From: Lichina pygmaea
Lineage: Eukaryota > Ascomycota > Lichinomycetes > Lichinales > Lichinaceae
NCBI GenBank assembly: GCA_963422465.1
Contig: OY730171.1
Location: forward strand, 3,224,001-3,288,000
DNA length: 64,000 nucleotides
Reading direction: 5' to 3'
Shown here in pieces: positions 53,862 to 64,000 of the stretch. The notes beneath the pieces were generated by a model. That model was not told the DNA's origin. It ran no database searches and saw only the letters and a program-made list of their open reading frames with translations. The stretch's first letter is position 1. Every line of letters starts with the position of its first letter. The translations under genes and the position numbers were made by a program.

Positions 53862-54554
53862 AGAGGAACTTCCTCAGGTCGATTGTCCTAAGTCATGACG
53901 GTCCGTATACATACGTAGGAGTGTGCTGTTAACAATGCCGAAGGGAGTGTAGCGCTAGTAACTCTGGGGGTGTCGTAAGAGAAAGGGGGGGGGTGTGGCA
54001 AGAACAATACTTTAGGCTCTGATAGCCAGTCGTCCTTCCTCCTACCAGTACGGAGTACCTCCGGGCGTACAGTATCTAATGCTGGGACCGCTTTAACCCC
54101 TCTGGCATCCACTGGGGAGCAACAGGCTTTCATCGACAGTCAAGATCAACGACACCTTCAAGAGTTGGTCTGTCCAGTCACGACTATTTGGGTGAAGTTG
54201 CCCGCCTTCACCGTTCGTTTTTCTTCGGCCACCTACAGTGCTGTAGGTGCTAGACACACCGGTACAGAGGCAGCGACGCGCAGATGTAACACCTTCGTAC
54301 TTACCTCCTGACCCATCCTCGAAAGAACGAAGAAAAGAGGCGTGAAAGGAGGCATAGAAGAAGGCATTGACGAAAAAGTCATCGACGACGAAAAGAACCA
54401 GGATATATAGAAGACAAGACAAGAATGACGGAAGAAGCAAAGATAAAGGCGAAAATTGACCGGCAGATCATGCTCGAAAAGAAGGGTAGGATAAGCAGCG
54501 ACAATAAAGCAAGAGTTTTGCCCAGAGTCCTCCCTCAGGTAGTACGAAGTTTCT
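53862..54554. other. Intergenic: upstream of the membrane protein gene, downstream of the second zinc-cluster gene
   Basis: About 690 bp with a short G-run near 53985 and GTACGGAGTACC near 54047. The reverse-strand frame 54440-54093 is probably 3' untranslated sequence of the gene ending at 54555. No separate gene supported; promoter elements are not identifiable by eye. Confidence 0.45.
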
Positions 54555-57200
54555 TCAGATGATGTCGGCGATGGAGATCTTCGTGGTTGGCGCGCGACTC
54601 TCACCCGAAGACAACCCGGCGCGAGCGGTCGACGACGACCCCGACGGCTGTGCTTCCCTGTTGCGTCTGGCCTGGTACTGCTCCTGCACGAGCCCGTCCA
54701 GACGGTCGAGCACGCGCTTCCAAGGACTCGGCTCGTCGACGGATCGTTCGGCGGGCGATCCTCCACGTTGAGAGGACGACGCGGATTGCGGGTCCAAGGC
54801 CTGCTGCAGCACGAGTCGGTGCGGAGAGTCGAGTGGGGCCCCGGCCACCGCCGTGGCCGAGGTCGGCTCCGATCGAGCGGCACCGACGTCGTCTTGCCAG
54901 ATCCACGCGTTCTCGAGGTCCCCCTGGAGGTCGCCGGACACGAATGCCAGCATCTCCTCGTCCGTCTCGATGGCGTCCGCCTCGTGCGTCCCCAGCCATT
55001 CGGTGAGTCTCTGCAGGAAAAACGCGAGATGGCGGCCGCAGGCGCTGTTCACTTCCCGCATGTCGCCAAAGGCGGCCAGTAGCCGAGCGCATTCGCGCGA
55101 GTCGTGGTATTGGGCTCGAGCGGCGAGGAAGAGGACACAGCGCCAGACATGCATGCAGAAGATGGCGGAGCAGACGGACCCAAGCCTCTCGGTCTCCCAG
55201 ACGTCACCAACGCCGGCCTCGCCCTGAACCCGCAGCTCAGATATCAGCCTCGAGACAAACCGGGACGTGTCCTTGGAGACTGCCAGGCAGCGGTCGAAAG
55301 CATCCCGTCGGACTTCCTGCGAGTTGGCGGGAGAGAGATTGTACCGTTGGAGCACGAGCCGGGTGTTGAAAAGAGAGATCACTGGTGTGACCGAGCGAGG
55401 GTCCGTTACCGCGTACGCCTCGAGCTGTGCCGGCAGCGTCGACATGCAGGCTTCGAGGTGGGTGTCGGACAGGGCGAGGGGATCGATCGCGACGACCGAG
55501 GACTTGCGTGCTTTCGCGACGGGTCCTAGGCAGCGGAGTATCTCGATCTCGAACAGCAGAGAATTCGGCGCGTCGGGAAGATCGACTGGCACCTGGTCGC
55601 TTGCTTCCGACGGATCCCCATCCATGAGCACCGACGGGAACTCGACGTCACAGTCATCATCATCGATCTGCAGAGGCAGGCCGAGCTCGAGCGACAACAG
55701 TCTTTCAAGCACAGGCGTGGTAAGCGACTGCTGTCAGACTGCCCCCGAAGACGAGGAGTACGCCAAACATACCGGTCCCAGACGTAGACGCTCCACCACA
55801 CCCGTCGGTGGGTCTCCGCCTCCAGTCCGTGCAGAGAAGGCTGGTCCAGATGCAGGCCCAGGCTCTGCGAGATCCTAACGGCCGAGCCGAGCCAGTTCCA
55901 GGCCGCCGATTTCATGTTCGACTCGAACAGAAACATGCTGTTGAGCAACGCACCGGAAGCGTGATCGACCGAGTACTCGTCCTCCCAAGGGTCGACCAGC
56001 GAGCGCGAAGCATCGACATAGACCTTCCCAGTCTTGACCCGGTTGTGGGTGTCGCCCCCGCTGAAGATGCTTCCGCACGCCAGCACCGAGAAGAGCGTGG
56101 CGCTCCAGGTGGGCGAAACGCCCTCGAGCGGCTGGGTCTCGTAGACGGATTCGCACGTGCCGTAGAAGGTGGGCCAGTCGAAGATGGGGAAGACCGCCTG
56201 CACGGAGGTGCGGAAGCGGTCGAGGAGCCGCTCGGCCACGTCGCGCGACGGCAGAGGCGGCAGCGGCCGAGGGTGGGTCGTCTGCAGACCGTACTGTCGC
56301 TGAAGGGTCGGAGGTCTGAAGATGCCGCGGCTGTACTCCTCGATCTCTCTTCGGAGCTTCGTAAAGTCCTGCGTCACCACAGGACGCGGTCGTCTGCTGC
56401 GCTGAGCCGAGAGGCTCGGGGACTGCGAGCGTGAGAGCGAGGTTGGACCGGTCTCGGCTGCACCTTCGGCCGAGCCAGCAGCGCTCCTCACCGAGCGCAG
56501 CTGGTGCAGCTGTTGTCGAGCGTGGGAAAGCTGTCTCTCGAGCTCCTGGACCTGCCTGGGTTTGATCGTCAGCTACCACTTTCGCTCGCGCCCGAGAGGG
56601 CCTCAGATTGGCGGCGCCACATACTTCATCGAGGACATCCGCCGGTTGGTCTCCTTGGTGAACTGGCATCGGACGTTCCGGCTGGCACACTCGGAGCAAC
56701 TGGCCGTCTCCGTGGCATCGCACTGGCGCGCTCCGCCTCAGCGATCTGCCCTCACTCCCCGCCCCCGCTCGGCCAGAAGAAGACCTTGGGGAATGGATCC
56801 GTCTCACCTTGACCTTGCGGTCTCTGCAAGCGTCACAACTCGGATCTTTCCTCCTCTGCCGATAGGCGCGTTTCTGGGCGTGCAGCCTCGCGACCGACAG
56901 CTGGGCGGCAGCCAAGGCAGGGATGCCCGGAACCGCCGGAGTCGTGGCCGGCGACGGCTCGAACAACGCAGGGTGCCCACCGCCAGGCGACACCGTCACA
57001 GGGCCAGCGGTACGGTGGAGGCTTCCCCATGGCGGCGCGGCCGCAGTCGGCAGCTGCAGACGGGGGAGCTGGTAAGGATTTTGCTCAGGGCCGGTTCCAC
57101 GCGGCGGCGCAAGTGAGGGACCGAGCGGGGAGCCAAGCGGAGGCCCAAGCGGATCCCGACGAGGGGGGAACTCTTTCCTCGGTGGCGTGGTTGGCGACAT
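54555..57200 (-). CDS. Zn(II)2Cys6 transcription factor with Fungal_trans domain (4 exons)
   Basis: Proposed exons (reverse strand): 57200-56808, 56722-56625, 56555-55773, 55701-54555; 806 residues. Introns of 85, 69 and 71 bp start GTGAGA, GTATGT and GTATGT; the second has a GCTGAC branch and the third CTTAC. The spliced zinc cluster reads SCDACRDRKVKCDATETAS then CSECASRNVRC (Cys 122, 125, 132, 140, 143, 150), preceded by a basic YRQRRK stretch. A coiled-coil linker follows (QVQELERQLSHARQQLHQL). Residues ~275-520 carry the Fungal_trans blocks (VFPIFDWPTFYGTCESVYE; HRRVWWSVYVWDR then LLSLELGLPLQIDDDDCDVE). A nuclear DNA-binding regulator; target unknown. The Pro-rich N-terminus (residues 1-110) is unusually long before the cluster. 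The start is the most upstream ATG in the open frame. Confidence 0.9.
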
Positions 57201-60200
57201 GGGTATCGAACGTCTTACGCAGTCGGGCTCCTCTCGTAGAGCTAAAGAAAGCGCCGGTCAAGGGGATGGCTGTATCCGGATCCGGCCGCTCGGCAAGAGG
57301 AAAAGAAACCGCGTCCGTGCAGGCCGATGTGAGGTGGAATCCTCTGCAGAGACGCGCACGCGGTTCCCCTCCTTCGAGGAGGGAGCATGAAACGGCCGTG
57401 GCGCGAAACAACCGAGGTGAGTCGTGGCAGCTCTTCAATGTCTCGGTCAGCTCGAGCATGGCTAGAAACAGTCTCACAGCCGACCCACCTAGCCGCGGAA
57501 GGCATAAGATCCGTGCAGGTCAAATTTCAAGAAGCGCCTGATAGAGCCAGTCCTTCATGCGGGCTGTCGCGTGCGGCGGGGTGAAGTCCCAAGGCGGATA
57601 CGAAAGCTCGATGGGCCGCGCTGGTCGCTCGATCAGTCGTCGTTGTAGATCAGTATCGGAACCAAACGTCGGCCCGGGATAGCTCCGGAAACAGTGCTCC
57701 GACGAGGTTTTTCAGGTCCTTCTTCGTAAGACGTGTGACGTCGACGGTCTGACAGATGTCCTTGCTGAGACTGGACCTTGAGCCGGTGCACGGGCAGGAA
57801 CGGTCACAGAATAGAGACCCAGTGCCCCACTACCGTGACACCTCGCCGAGATTTGTCGGAGAGAACGACTCAACACGTCGTATCAGGGGGCGTTGGAAAG
57901 TGTCCAGAGGGCCAGCCAAGGCCAAAGAAGTTGCGTCGTGGTGTCGCGTGAGACAAAGCGCTCTGATGGCTATGCTCCACCACAGACGGATGGTGACCGA
58001 GGATCCTGGCGCGTGGCAGGATGGAGGGTCGATGGTTGGAGAACGTGGCGTGGGCCGAACAACAACGCAGCCCTCTGACGAGCACTGGGTATTCCTCTTC
58101 GGGACGAAGGAAAGAGCGGCGGTCTTGTAGTCGGTGCGCTGCTGTCTGCCGTAGCTCTCCATCGACGGTCTGGATTGTTTCCCCACACCCAGCTCGGCAC
58201 ATGGTGATCTTTATCTTCCGGTACAGTTCGAATGCTGAGCTCGGAAGTGGTAGTCCATACGGACGTTGGCCCGGACGATGCCCCGGACGATGCTCCGTTC
58301 GACCTAAGACATTTTCTCTGGTCAAGGCCGGCACCCCGATGCGATGATGCAAGGGGTCCATGGCACAGATGCCCTGGACGATGTGCCCTGGTCGATGTTC
58401 GTTTTCCAAATCTGGCGTCGTCCGAGGACGGTCCACTTCGCGCTGTCTCTCTCTCCCTCCCTCCCTCTCTCCCTCTCCCTCTCTTACTCTCTCGCAAGGA
58501 GACAATCATCTGGCGGGTCGGCCGGTCTTGGCTTGTCGCGCTCGTCTGTAGGTACGTCCGGCTACGTCCGGCCGGCGTAGCGATCAATCGAGGCTTAGGG
58601 TATCGGACCGAGCCAAGCGGCCGACGATGCACGGCCACCAAGTTGCTGTAATTAATTACTTCAGCCGGGGTCGTGCTTTGTCATCCGGCCCGTCTCTCGT
58701 CTCCAGAGCTTGACGGCCCTTACGTACATGACGCTTTTTGGAGCACGTATCTGCGTACGCATATGTAGGTGGCGTATGTTTGCAACTGATTCGGTAGAGG
58801 TTCTTCCGTTGCAACTCGTGTCCGCAGCATGAACTGCGTCGTGACGGCCCTGCAAGGTGAGACACTGCTACGAATATAGTAGTACCGTATGATACGGACC
58901 GTAGCTGCGGGAGAAGCCAATCTCAGCCCTCGGCGAGTGGTAGTCGCTTGGGTCGTCAAAGAAGAGACCTCAACGGTCGCCCTTGGGCGTCATCGAGCGA
59001 CTTGAAATAGTAGCCGCGGAGCGGAATGCGTGATGCCCAGCCATCGATTGAGCGAGAGGCCATGAGAGATACTCGGATGGCTGCCGTCGAGGCTGGCATC
59101 GAGGTAGCGGCGACGGCGTGGTCACCCTTCGACTGTCAGTCGCCCGTCATCTCGTGCGGCTTTTGCAACGGTCGTCTTTGCGTAGACGCATCATGCTGGA
59201 TGGATACGTACGAGTACTGGGCTGTGCCGTGCGGTGATGTATGGTGTATCGCATCGTACTTACGTACGTATCGTACTTGCGTAGCCTGGATACGAACGTG
59301 ATCTGCACCCACTCTTGTCTTTAAATAGAACTCCCCAGGGTGATGGCCTCCCTGTCCAGACGAGTGCCCATCCGCGCCATCCAAGGCCTTTCTTCGCACG
59401 TGCCACATCGAGTCGAAGAGGGACTGACTGTGGGTAAATTTGGCATTCCCGGCACTCAAAGGCTGAATCGTCGCTGGACGTAGCCCGGATTGGACACAAT
59501 ACTCTCCTTCTGACTAGCTTCTTCGATGAGCTGAGCCGTGTGCGTTTCTGCATAGCGTCGGTTCGACCGACAGGCCTTGCCCAGCATACGAGAGCCCGCT
59601 AGGCCAGCTCTTGCAGTTGATGGAACGTGTACTCGTAGCCTAGCGACTGGATCCATCTTAGACACGTTGGAGTATGACGCGTCCGGTGCTTGGCAGGGGT
59701 CTGGCCATCATGATGCAGGGACGCTGCCTCGCCCGTGGAGGAGAGGGAGGGTTGGTGGATCCCAACTAGAAGCTGAACAGGCCTGACGATCCTGGATTCA
59801 GACCGTTGCTGAAGTACGACAAGAATTTGAAGGAGCGCCGCGCCCACGATAGCACCACATCTTGCTCCTCAGCCTGTGCGGTACAGAGACGCGAGCCTCC
59901 CAACGCCAACAGGATAGGTGTCACTGCCTTGGAGTACTCGTAGTCAGCACATGGTTCGTTCGAAACGGCTTGGGCGTCGGAGCAAGATTGAGAAAGCGCC
60001 TCTCGGCAACTGTTCGAGGGCCGTGTCTGGTCGACAGGGGCGAAAGGGAGCACCCTTGGATGGTGTTGACAGGGGCCCCCGGCCCAGGCCCCGATGTCAG
60101 ACGTCTGCGACCGGCCTGGTCGAAGTTGCGCTCGATTGTTTCGACGACGTAACGGAGAGCCCCGCTCGAAACGAAATGGCCGGTCCGGGACGTATCACGA

Positions 60201-61672
60201 GGGACGGGACGGGGTTGACGTCGTCGCACCGTGACCGTGAGCAAGGCCAAGGAGAAAGCCAATGGCTCGGAAGACGCTCGGTGAAGCACCGCTTGACGAG
60301 CCTTGTCGGGACTGGCGTCTTGGAAGTGTTTCTTGCTTCCGTGTCGGACCGATGCGCGGTGCGGTAATCGGCCGGTTGCAAAACAGGCGCTGGGTCCTCC
60401 AGGACGCCACTTGTTCGAGCGTCGTACGAGTGCATACGTTCATACGTCCCGTACGTACAGCACAGATGTACCCCGCTGTCCTTGCTCCCGAAGTCGTACG
60501 AGGTGCAGCACTGTGCATACGTACTATAACTTACCGACGAACGATGGAAGAGGTGCTTTCGGGGGGGACGTTTTCCAGCCGAACAGAACCAGGTTGCAGC
60601 CCGTCGGTAGACGGCTATGACGACCTGCCGGTCGGATTGCTTTCCAGATTCGGTCGGCGACCGACTTAGTACTCCCGTACTGTACGGGAGTACGTATTGG
60701 ACCCTCGTCGATACGGACCAAGATCCCAATCGACCGGCTATCACCTTGCTTCTTTCCCTTTGGCGTCCTCGGCGGTGAAACCGGCGGCGGAGGGCCCGGC
60801 GTCGCGTTCATGCCGTGGCATATCCGAGGGCGAGCGTCCCGAAATCTAGCCCGGGCACCGGATCGCGCCTGCCCCGGACGGTGGTCACGTCTCCGAGTGA
60901 CGTCGGCGGACGTCGGCGGACGTCGGCAGACGTCAGGCTGGCGTCCTGTGCCACGTCCTAGCTCGGAGATAAGCTGTCGTCCAGGCCGATTGTGCGTGCG
61001 ACAGTGCCATTCCGGTCGAGGTCAAGCGGAGATCGAAAGCAATAGCGTTCGATCCTCGAGCCATGCTCGACCGGACTGGTCGCCGCTGTCGCCCCGAGGT
61101 AAGACTTGACGCCAGTAGCGAGTCGCCGAATATCTCGTGACGACGCGAGCCACGATGGTGAGCGAGGGGCTTGGGATGATCCAGAAGATGCCCATCTCCA
61201 TCACGGATCTGGCATCGGGTTCTTGCCAGCGACATTGCGCTGCTAATGCAACGGGCTGTTCACGTCTCCTATGAACTCAAGACAAGGCGACAGAAGGCTG
61301 CGGCTTGCTAATCGGCTCACATGCAACTCGTCGAGAGGACGACGCCCAAGACAAAATCTGAAACCTTTGACAGGTTCTTCCGAAAAGCAAGTACGAGGAC
61401 GTACGTGCGTACGTCATGAGACCTTTTGGACCCGCCTCAGAACGTCCAGCAGATCCTCTGGCGAGGATTGGATTGAGCTTCAGTACCCTCTCGCTCTTCA
61501 GCAAACGGCAAGGGTCTTCCAGTGCCTCCCCTGCAGCGAGTGCTTCTTGTTCTTCATCTGGGACGATTGCGGGTGTGCTACGATGCCGCGGTCCCTTCTC
61601 GAGCACGCCTGTCATCAGTCATAAGCGGTGTGTTACTCCGCAGAGGACGGTCGGAGGTGGGAGTGACACAAA
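57201..61672. other. Long gene-poor stretch with GTAC-type motifs and simple repeats
   Basis: About 4.5 kb in which I can support no gene. Many short frames overlap on both strands, as expected of GC-rich DNA. Contents: a CT-rich tract at 58440-58490, many TACGTA/GTACG motifs (59205-59280, 60420-60530), a perfect 25-bp palindrome at 60669-60693, and a 10-bp direct repeat of about four units (GACGTCGGCG, 60899-60938). A weakly protein-like reverse frame at 61204-61022 (MEMGIFWIIPSPSLTIVARV) could be a gene relic, but I cannot place it. Confidence 0.4.
60669..60693. repeat. Perfect 25-bp palindrome
   Basis: Arms GTACTCCCGTAC and GTACGGGAGTAC around one central T. The strongest of the many GTAC-rich inverted motifs in the GC-rich arm. 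Confidence 0.9.
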
Positions 61673-62205
61673 CTAAACAGCTTCGTCGACTGCCTCCTTG
61701 TCCATTTTGCCGAGACACTCCATGGCTAGGCGAATGTCCCCTGCTGCTTCGCTCCCCTGTTCGTAGCGGTCTCCCCATTTTCCTTGTTTGGCGTCGTTTG
61801 GCGTCGGTTGATAATGAGAACGATAGAGGGAAAAAGAATGTACGTGTGGGTACGTAACGTACAGTACAGTACGTGTATATACTTCCGTACAGCTGGTCAC
61901 ATCAGCTTAGGCCAAAGTATTCGCGGACCAAAAGTAGCATCATCTTCAGCTTCTTGGCGTGCGGAGCCATGGTGTAAGCGGGCACGATCCATCCCCGCTC
62001 TCGGAGCTGGCGGGCAACGGCAAACTGCGATCGATTTAGCACTACGTATGTAGAGCTGCGACCATCGAGTACTTCTTTTCTTGCTCCGGCAGCTCGGGCT
62101 TGGGCAGATCCTCAGCGGCGAAGTGGCTGCCCTAGACGGAGGTGGTGAACTCATTGAGGGCCGCGTCGTTGATATCGAGCTCCTGCAACCTCTTGTCAAC
62201 CTCTT
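61673..62205 (-). pseudogene. Glutamate decarboxylase pseudogene (middle deleted)
   Basis: Two recognisable ends of a PLP-dependent glutamate decarboxylase on the reverse strand. The N-terminal piece (about 62205-62060) reads VDKRLQELDINDAALNEFTT then, past a TAG, GSHFAAEDLPKPELPEQEKK, like the start of fungal GADs. It runs straight into the C-terminal piece (about 62036-61912), QFAVARQLRERGWIVPAYTM then APHAKKLKMM and LVREYFGLS, then a TGA. After an intron-like gap with many GTACG motifs, DIRLAMECLGKMDKEAVDEA ends at TAG 61673. The whole centre, including the PLP-lysine region, is missing (roughly 350-400 residues by family length). GAD converts glutamate to GABA. Clearly non-functional; a functional paralogue elsewhere is likely but not seen. 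Confidence 0.75.
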
Positions 62206-62867
62206 GAGTCCACAAAGGGGGCTATCGATACGTAGTGTTGAGGAGGGTGTTCGATTCTGGGTAGTCTTACGGCTCGAGGCGAGAGGAATAGCCCAAGCTA
62301 ATGCTCCGCCTGCTCCTAGCGCTACGTGCGGACTTCTACCGTAGATGTCACCCAGCTTTCTCGGCGCTTTCTCGGCGATCTCCTCAGACCTCTACGTATG
62401 TACGTATGTACGTCTCGGTGCTTCAACTCCTCCGCGTCTCGCGGCGCTTCAGTTCCCCCAAGTCTGGACCTTGGCAGTGGTATTCTCAACAGATTGCACG
62501 TGTATTTCTCTCATGTATAGTTATAGAGCTACTCAGGGCCCCGACTTGAGCTGTATACAGTTTTATACATCAATTGTTCAGTCAGTCACAATACAAACCT
62601 CTAAAAACTGGGCGTACGTGCGTAAGAAGAAAGTCACCTACAGTACGTAACGTACCGTACGTACGTACATGACAATGAAATTATAGCGCCAAGTGGGGGG
62701 AGGGAGAAGGCAAATCAGACAGGCGTCAAATGTCATGGAAATTTTGTACAAATCGACTACCAGTAGTCTCTTCTGACAACTACATCAACACAGGGACTCA
62801 TATTGCTACTGGAATTTGAACCAAGTGGAAGTAGATAACAGCGGGCTCTTTGACAAGACACTTGGAA
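62206..62867. promoter_or_regulatory. Upstream region of GMP synthase
   Basis: Between the pseudogene and the GMP synthase start. It contains TACGTATG repeats (62394-62412), a GTAACGTACCGTACGTACGT run (62646-62668) and no gene I can support. Presumably holds the promoter; no TATA box or known regulator site is clear. Confidence 0.4.
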
Positions 62868-64000
62868 ATGACTGCGGAGGCCGACGGCCAAGTGGCCAGA
62901 CCACCATCACAAGCTTTTGACACCATCTTAGTGCTTGACTTTGGGTAGGCTGGGCCTGATTTGATAACATATCTCGAGCTGACAGTGATTGAGATCCCAG
63001 TATTCCCACCTCATCACACGGCGCCTACGCGAGCTCAATGTCTACTCGGAGCTGTTACCTTGCACTCAAAGATTGGCAGACTTGGCCTGGTCACCAAAGG
63101 GAATCATTCTGTCTGGGGGTCCATACTCGGTTTACGAGACAGATGCACCCCACGCAGACCCGGCTGTGTTCGAGCTCGACGTGCCAATACTGGGAATCTG
63201 CTACGGCCTTCAAGAGATTGCCTGGTTCCATGGTAAGAGTGTCGCAGCCGGAGAGAAGAGGGAATACGGCCACGCCCATTTAAATATTGTGAGGGACGCC
63301 GGCAGTGGAATCCACGTGGATCGGCTGTTTCAAGACCTCGACAACTACTTGCAGGTGTGGATGTCCCATGGAGATAAGCTGGCAAGCTTGCCTCCAGCAT
63401 TTCACGTGGTTGCTTCGACACCTCACGCTCCATACGCCGGTGTTGCTCACAACTCAAGATCCATCTACGGTATTCAGTTTCATCCGGAGGTCACTCATAC
63501 GCCGCAGGGAACGCGAATCTTGGAGAATTTTGCTGTCAAGATCTGTGGGGCTCGCCAGAACTGGACCATGGGAATGTTTGTGGACAAGGAGATTGCTCGG
63601 ATACGACAAACCGTTGGAGAGAAGGGCCAGGTGATTGGCGCCGTGAGCGGTGGTGTCGACTCGACCGTGGCTGCAAAGTTGATGAAGGAGGCCATCGGGG
63701 ACCGATTTCATGCTGTGTTGGTCGATAATGGACTCATGCGGTTTCGTGAGTGTGAGACTGTCCGTCAGACGCTCGAAGAGCACTTGGGTATCAACCTTGC
63801 GGTGATCGATGCTAGCGAGCAGTTTTTGGCTCGTCTTAAAGGTGTTGTCGACCCCGAGCGAAAGCGCATGATCATCGGCAACACGTTCATCGAGGTCTTT
63901 CAGGAGAAGGCCAAGAGCATCGCCGCCGCCGCTGCAGGATCGCCCCAGGAGGGTGACATCGAGTGGCTTCTGCAGGGCACACTATACCCCGACGTGATCG
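62868..64000 (+). CDS. gua1: GMP synthase (glutamine-hydrolysing), partial at window end
   Basis: Last step of GMP synthesis: XMP + ATP + glutamine to GMP, in the cytosol. Exons 62868-62944 and 62994-64000 (continuing). The 49-bp intron (GTAGGC...GAG, GCTGAC branch) splits the Gly codon of [19 protein letters not shown], a family hallmark. Glutaminase domain: nucleophile Cys at ~95 in [13 protein letters not shown], and His ~189 with Glu ~191 in [14 protein letters not shown]-pyrophosphatase domain: P-loop SGGVDS at ~244, then the [10 protein letters not shown] block. The window holds ~361 of the usual ~540 residues; the XMP-binding dimerisation domain lies beyond. The start ATG ([13 protein letters not shown]) gives a usual-length N-terminus. 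No lesions seen; a functional host gene. Confidence 0.96.

Noticed and set aside
54233-54883. Separate gene overlapping the end of the second zinc-cluster gene
   Set aside because: The frame is a shadow of the real last exon plus T-rich 3' flank.
57756-61109. Open frames of 100-220 codons on both strands
   Set aside because: Composition is Arg/Ser/Pro-rich, as in shadow frames of GC-rich DNA; no recognisable motif and mutual overlap.
46428-62205. A secondary-metabolite or GABA gene cluster (two regulators, decarboxylase)
   Set aside because: No backbone enzyme, transporter or oxidoreductase is present, and the decarboxylase is a relic; proximity alone is not evidence.

Overview
The window comes from a filamentous ascomycete fungus. 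Evidence: short introns (49 to 104 bp) with GTRNGY-like donors and CTRAC/CTGAC branch points, two fungal Zn(II)2Cys6 regulators, a conserved ascomycete membrane-anchored protein, and an N-terminal-glutaminase GMP synthase. GTACGGAGTAC-like motifs and the gene families fit Sordariomycetes (perhaps Hypocreales), but I cannot fix the genus. The window has two compartments: an AT-richer, gene-free transposon graveyard (1 to about 42.6 kb) and a GC-rich, gene-bearing arm (about 42.7 to 64 kb).

Transposon compartment: at least seven copies or pieces of one Tad1-like LINE family (ORF1 with three zinc knuckles; ORF2 with APE-type endonuclease, reverse transcriptase and C-terminal CCHC). One carries a tRNA-derived SINE whose 3' end copies the LINE 3' end. 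Interleaved are fossils of LTR elements: a Ty1/copia piece (6.5-8.7 kb), a Ty3/gypsy element D (15.2-19.5 plus 39.6-39.8 kb), two near-complete chromodomain gypsy elements A (21.8-28.2 kb, +) and B (30.4-37.0 kb, -), a chromovirus remnant E (40.4-42.4 kb), and solo LTRs. Exact target-site duplications let the nesting order be read. Gypsy D was entered by a chimeric LINE (flanked by ACTGATCCAGTA). That LINE took gypsy A (CAAAT) and a solo LTR (AAGAG). An LTR-LTR exchange then tandemly duplicated a 1,584-bp LINE segment, and gypsy B (CTATT) sits in the second copy.

The most unusual feature is a ~1.12-kb sequence found three times (303-1426, 19493-20609, 40272-40437), each time fused by the same end to a LINE that is truncated at a different point. 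In the middle copy the target-site duplication encloses partner plus LINE as one insertion. This is what LINE reverse transcriptase switching template onto the 3' end of a discrete cellular RNA would leave. The RNA's 3' end carries a conserved hairpin with one covarying pair.

Gene arm: a five-exon Zn2Cys6 regulator with Fungal_trans_2-like domain (46.4-48.7 kb, +), including a 13-nt microexon that encodes the first half of the zinc cluster; a 1,016-codon acidic membrane-anchored protein of the type often auto-named 'pathway-specific nitrogen regulator' (50.8-53.9 kb, -); a four-exon Zn2Cys6/Fungal_trans regulator (54.6-57.2 kb, -); a glutamate decarboxylase pseudogene that has lost its catalytic middle (61.7-62.2 kb, -); and the first two thirds of GMP synthase (62.9 kb to the window end, +). 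I see no operon-like or biosynthetic cluster logic linking these genes.
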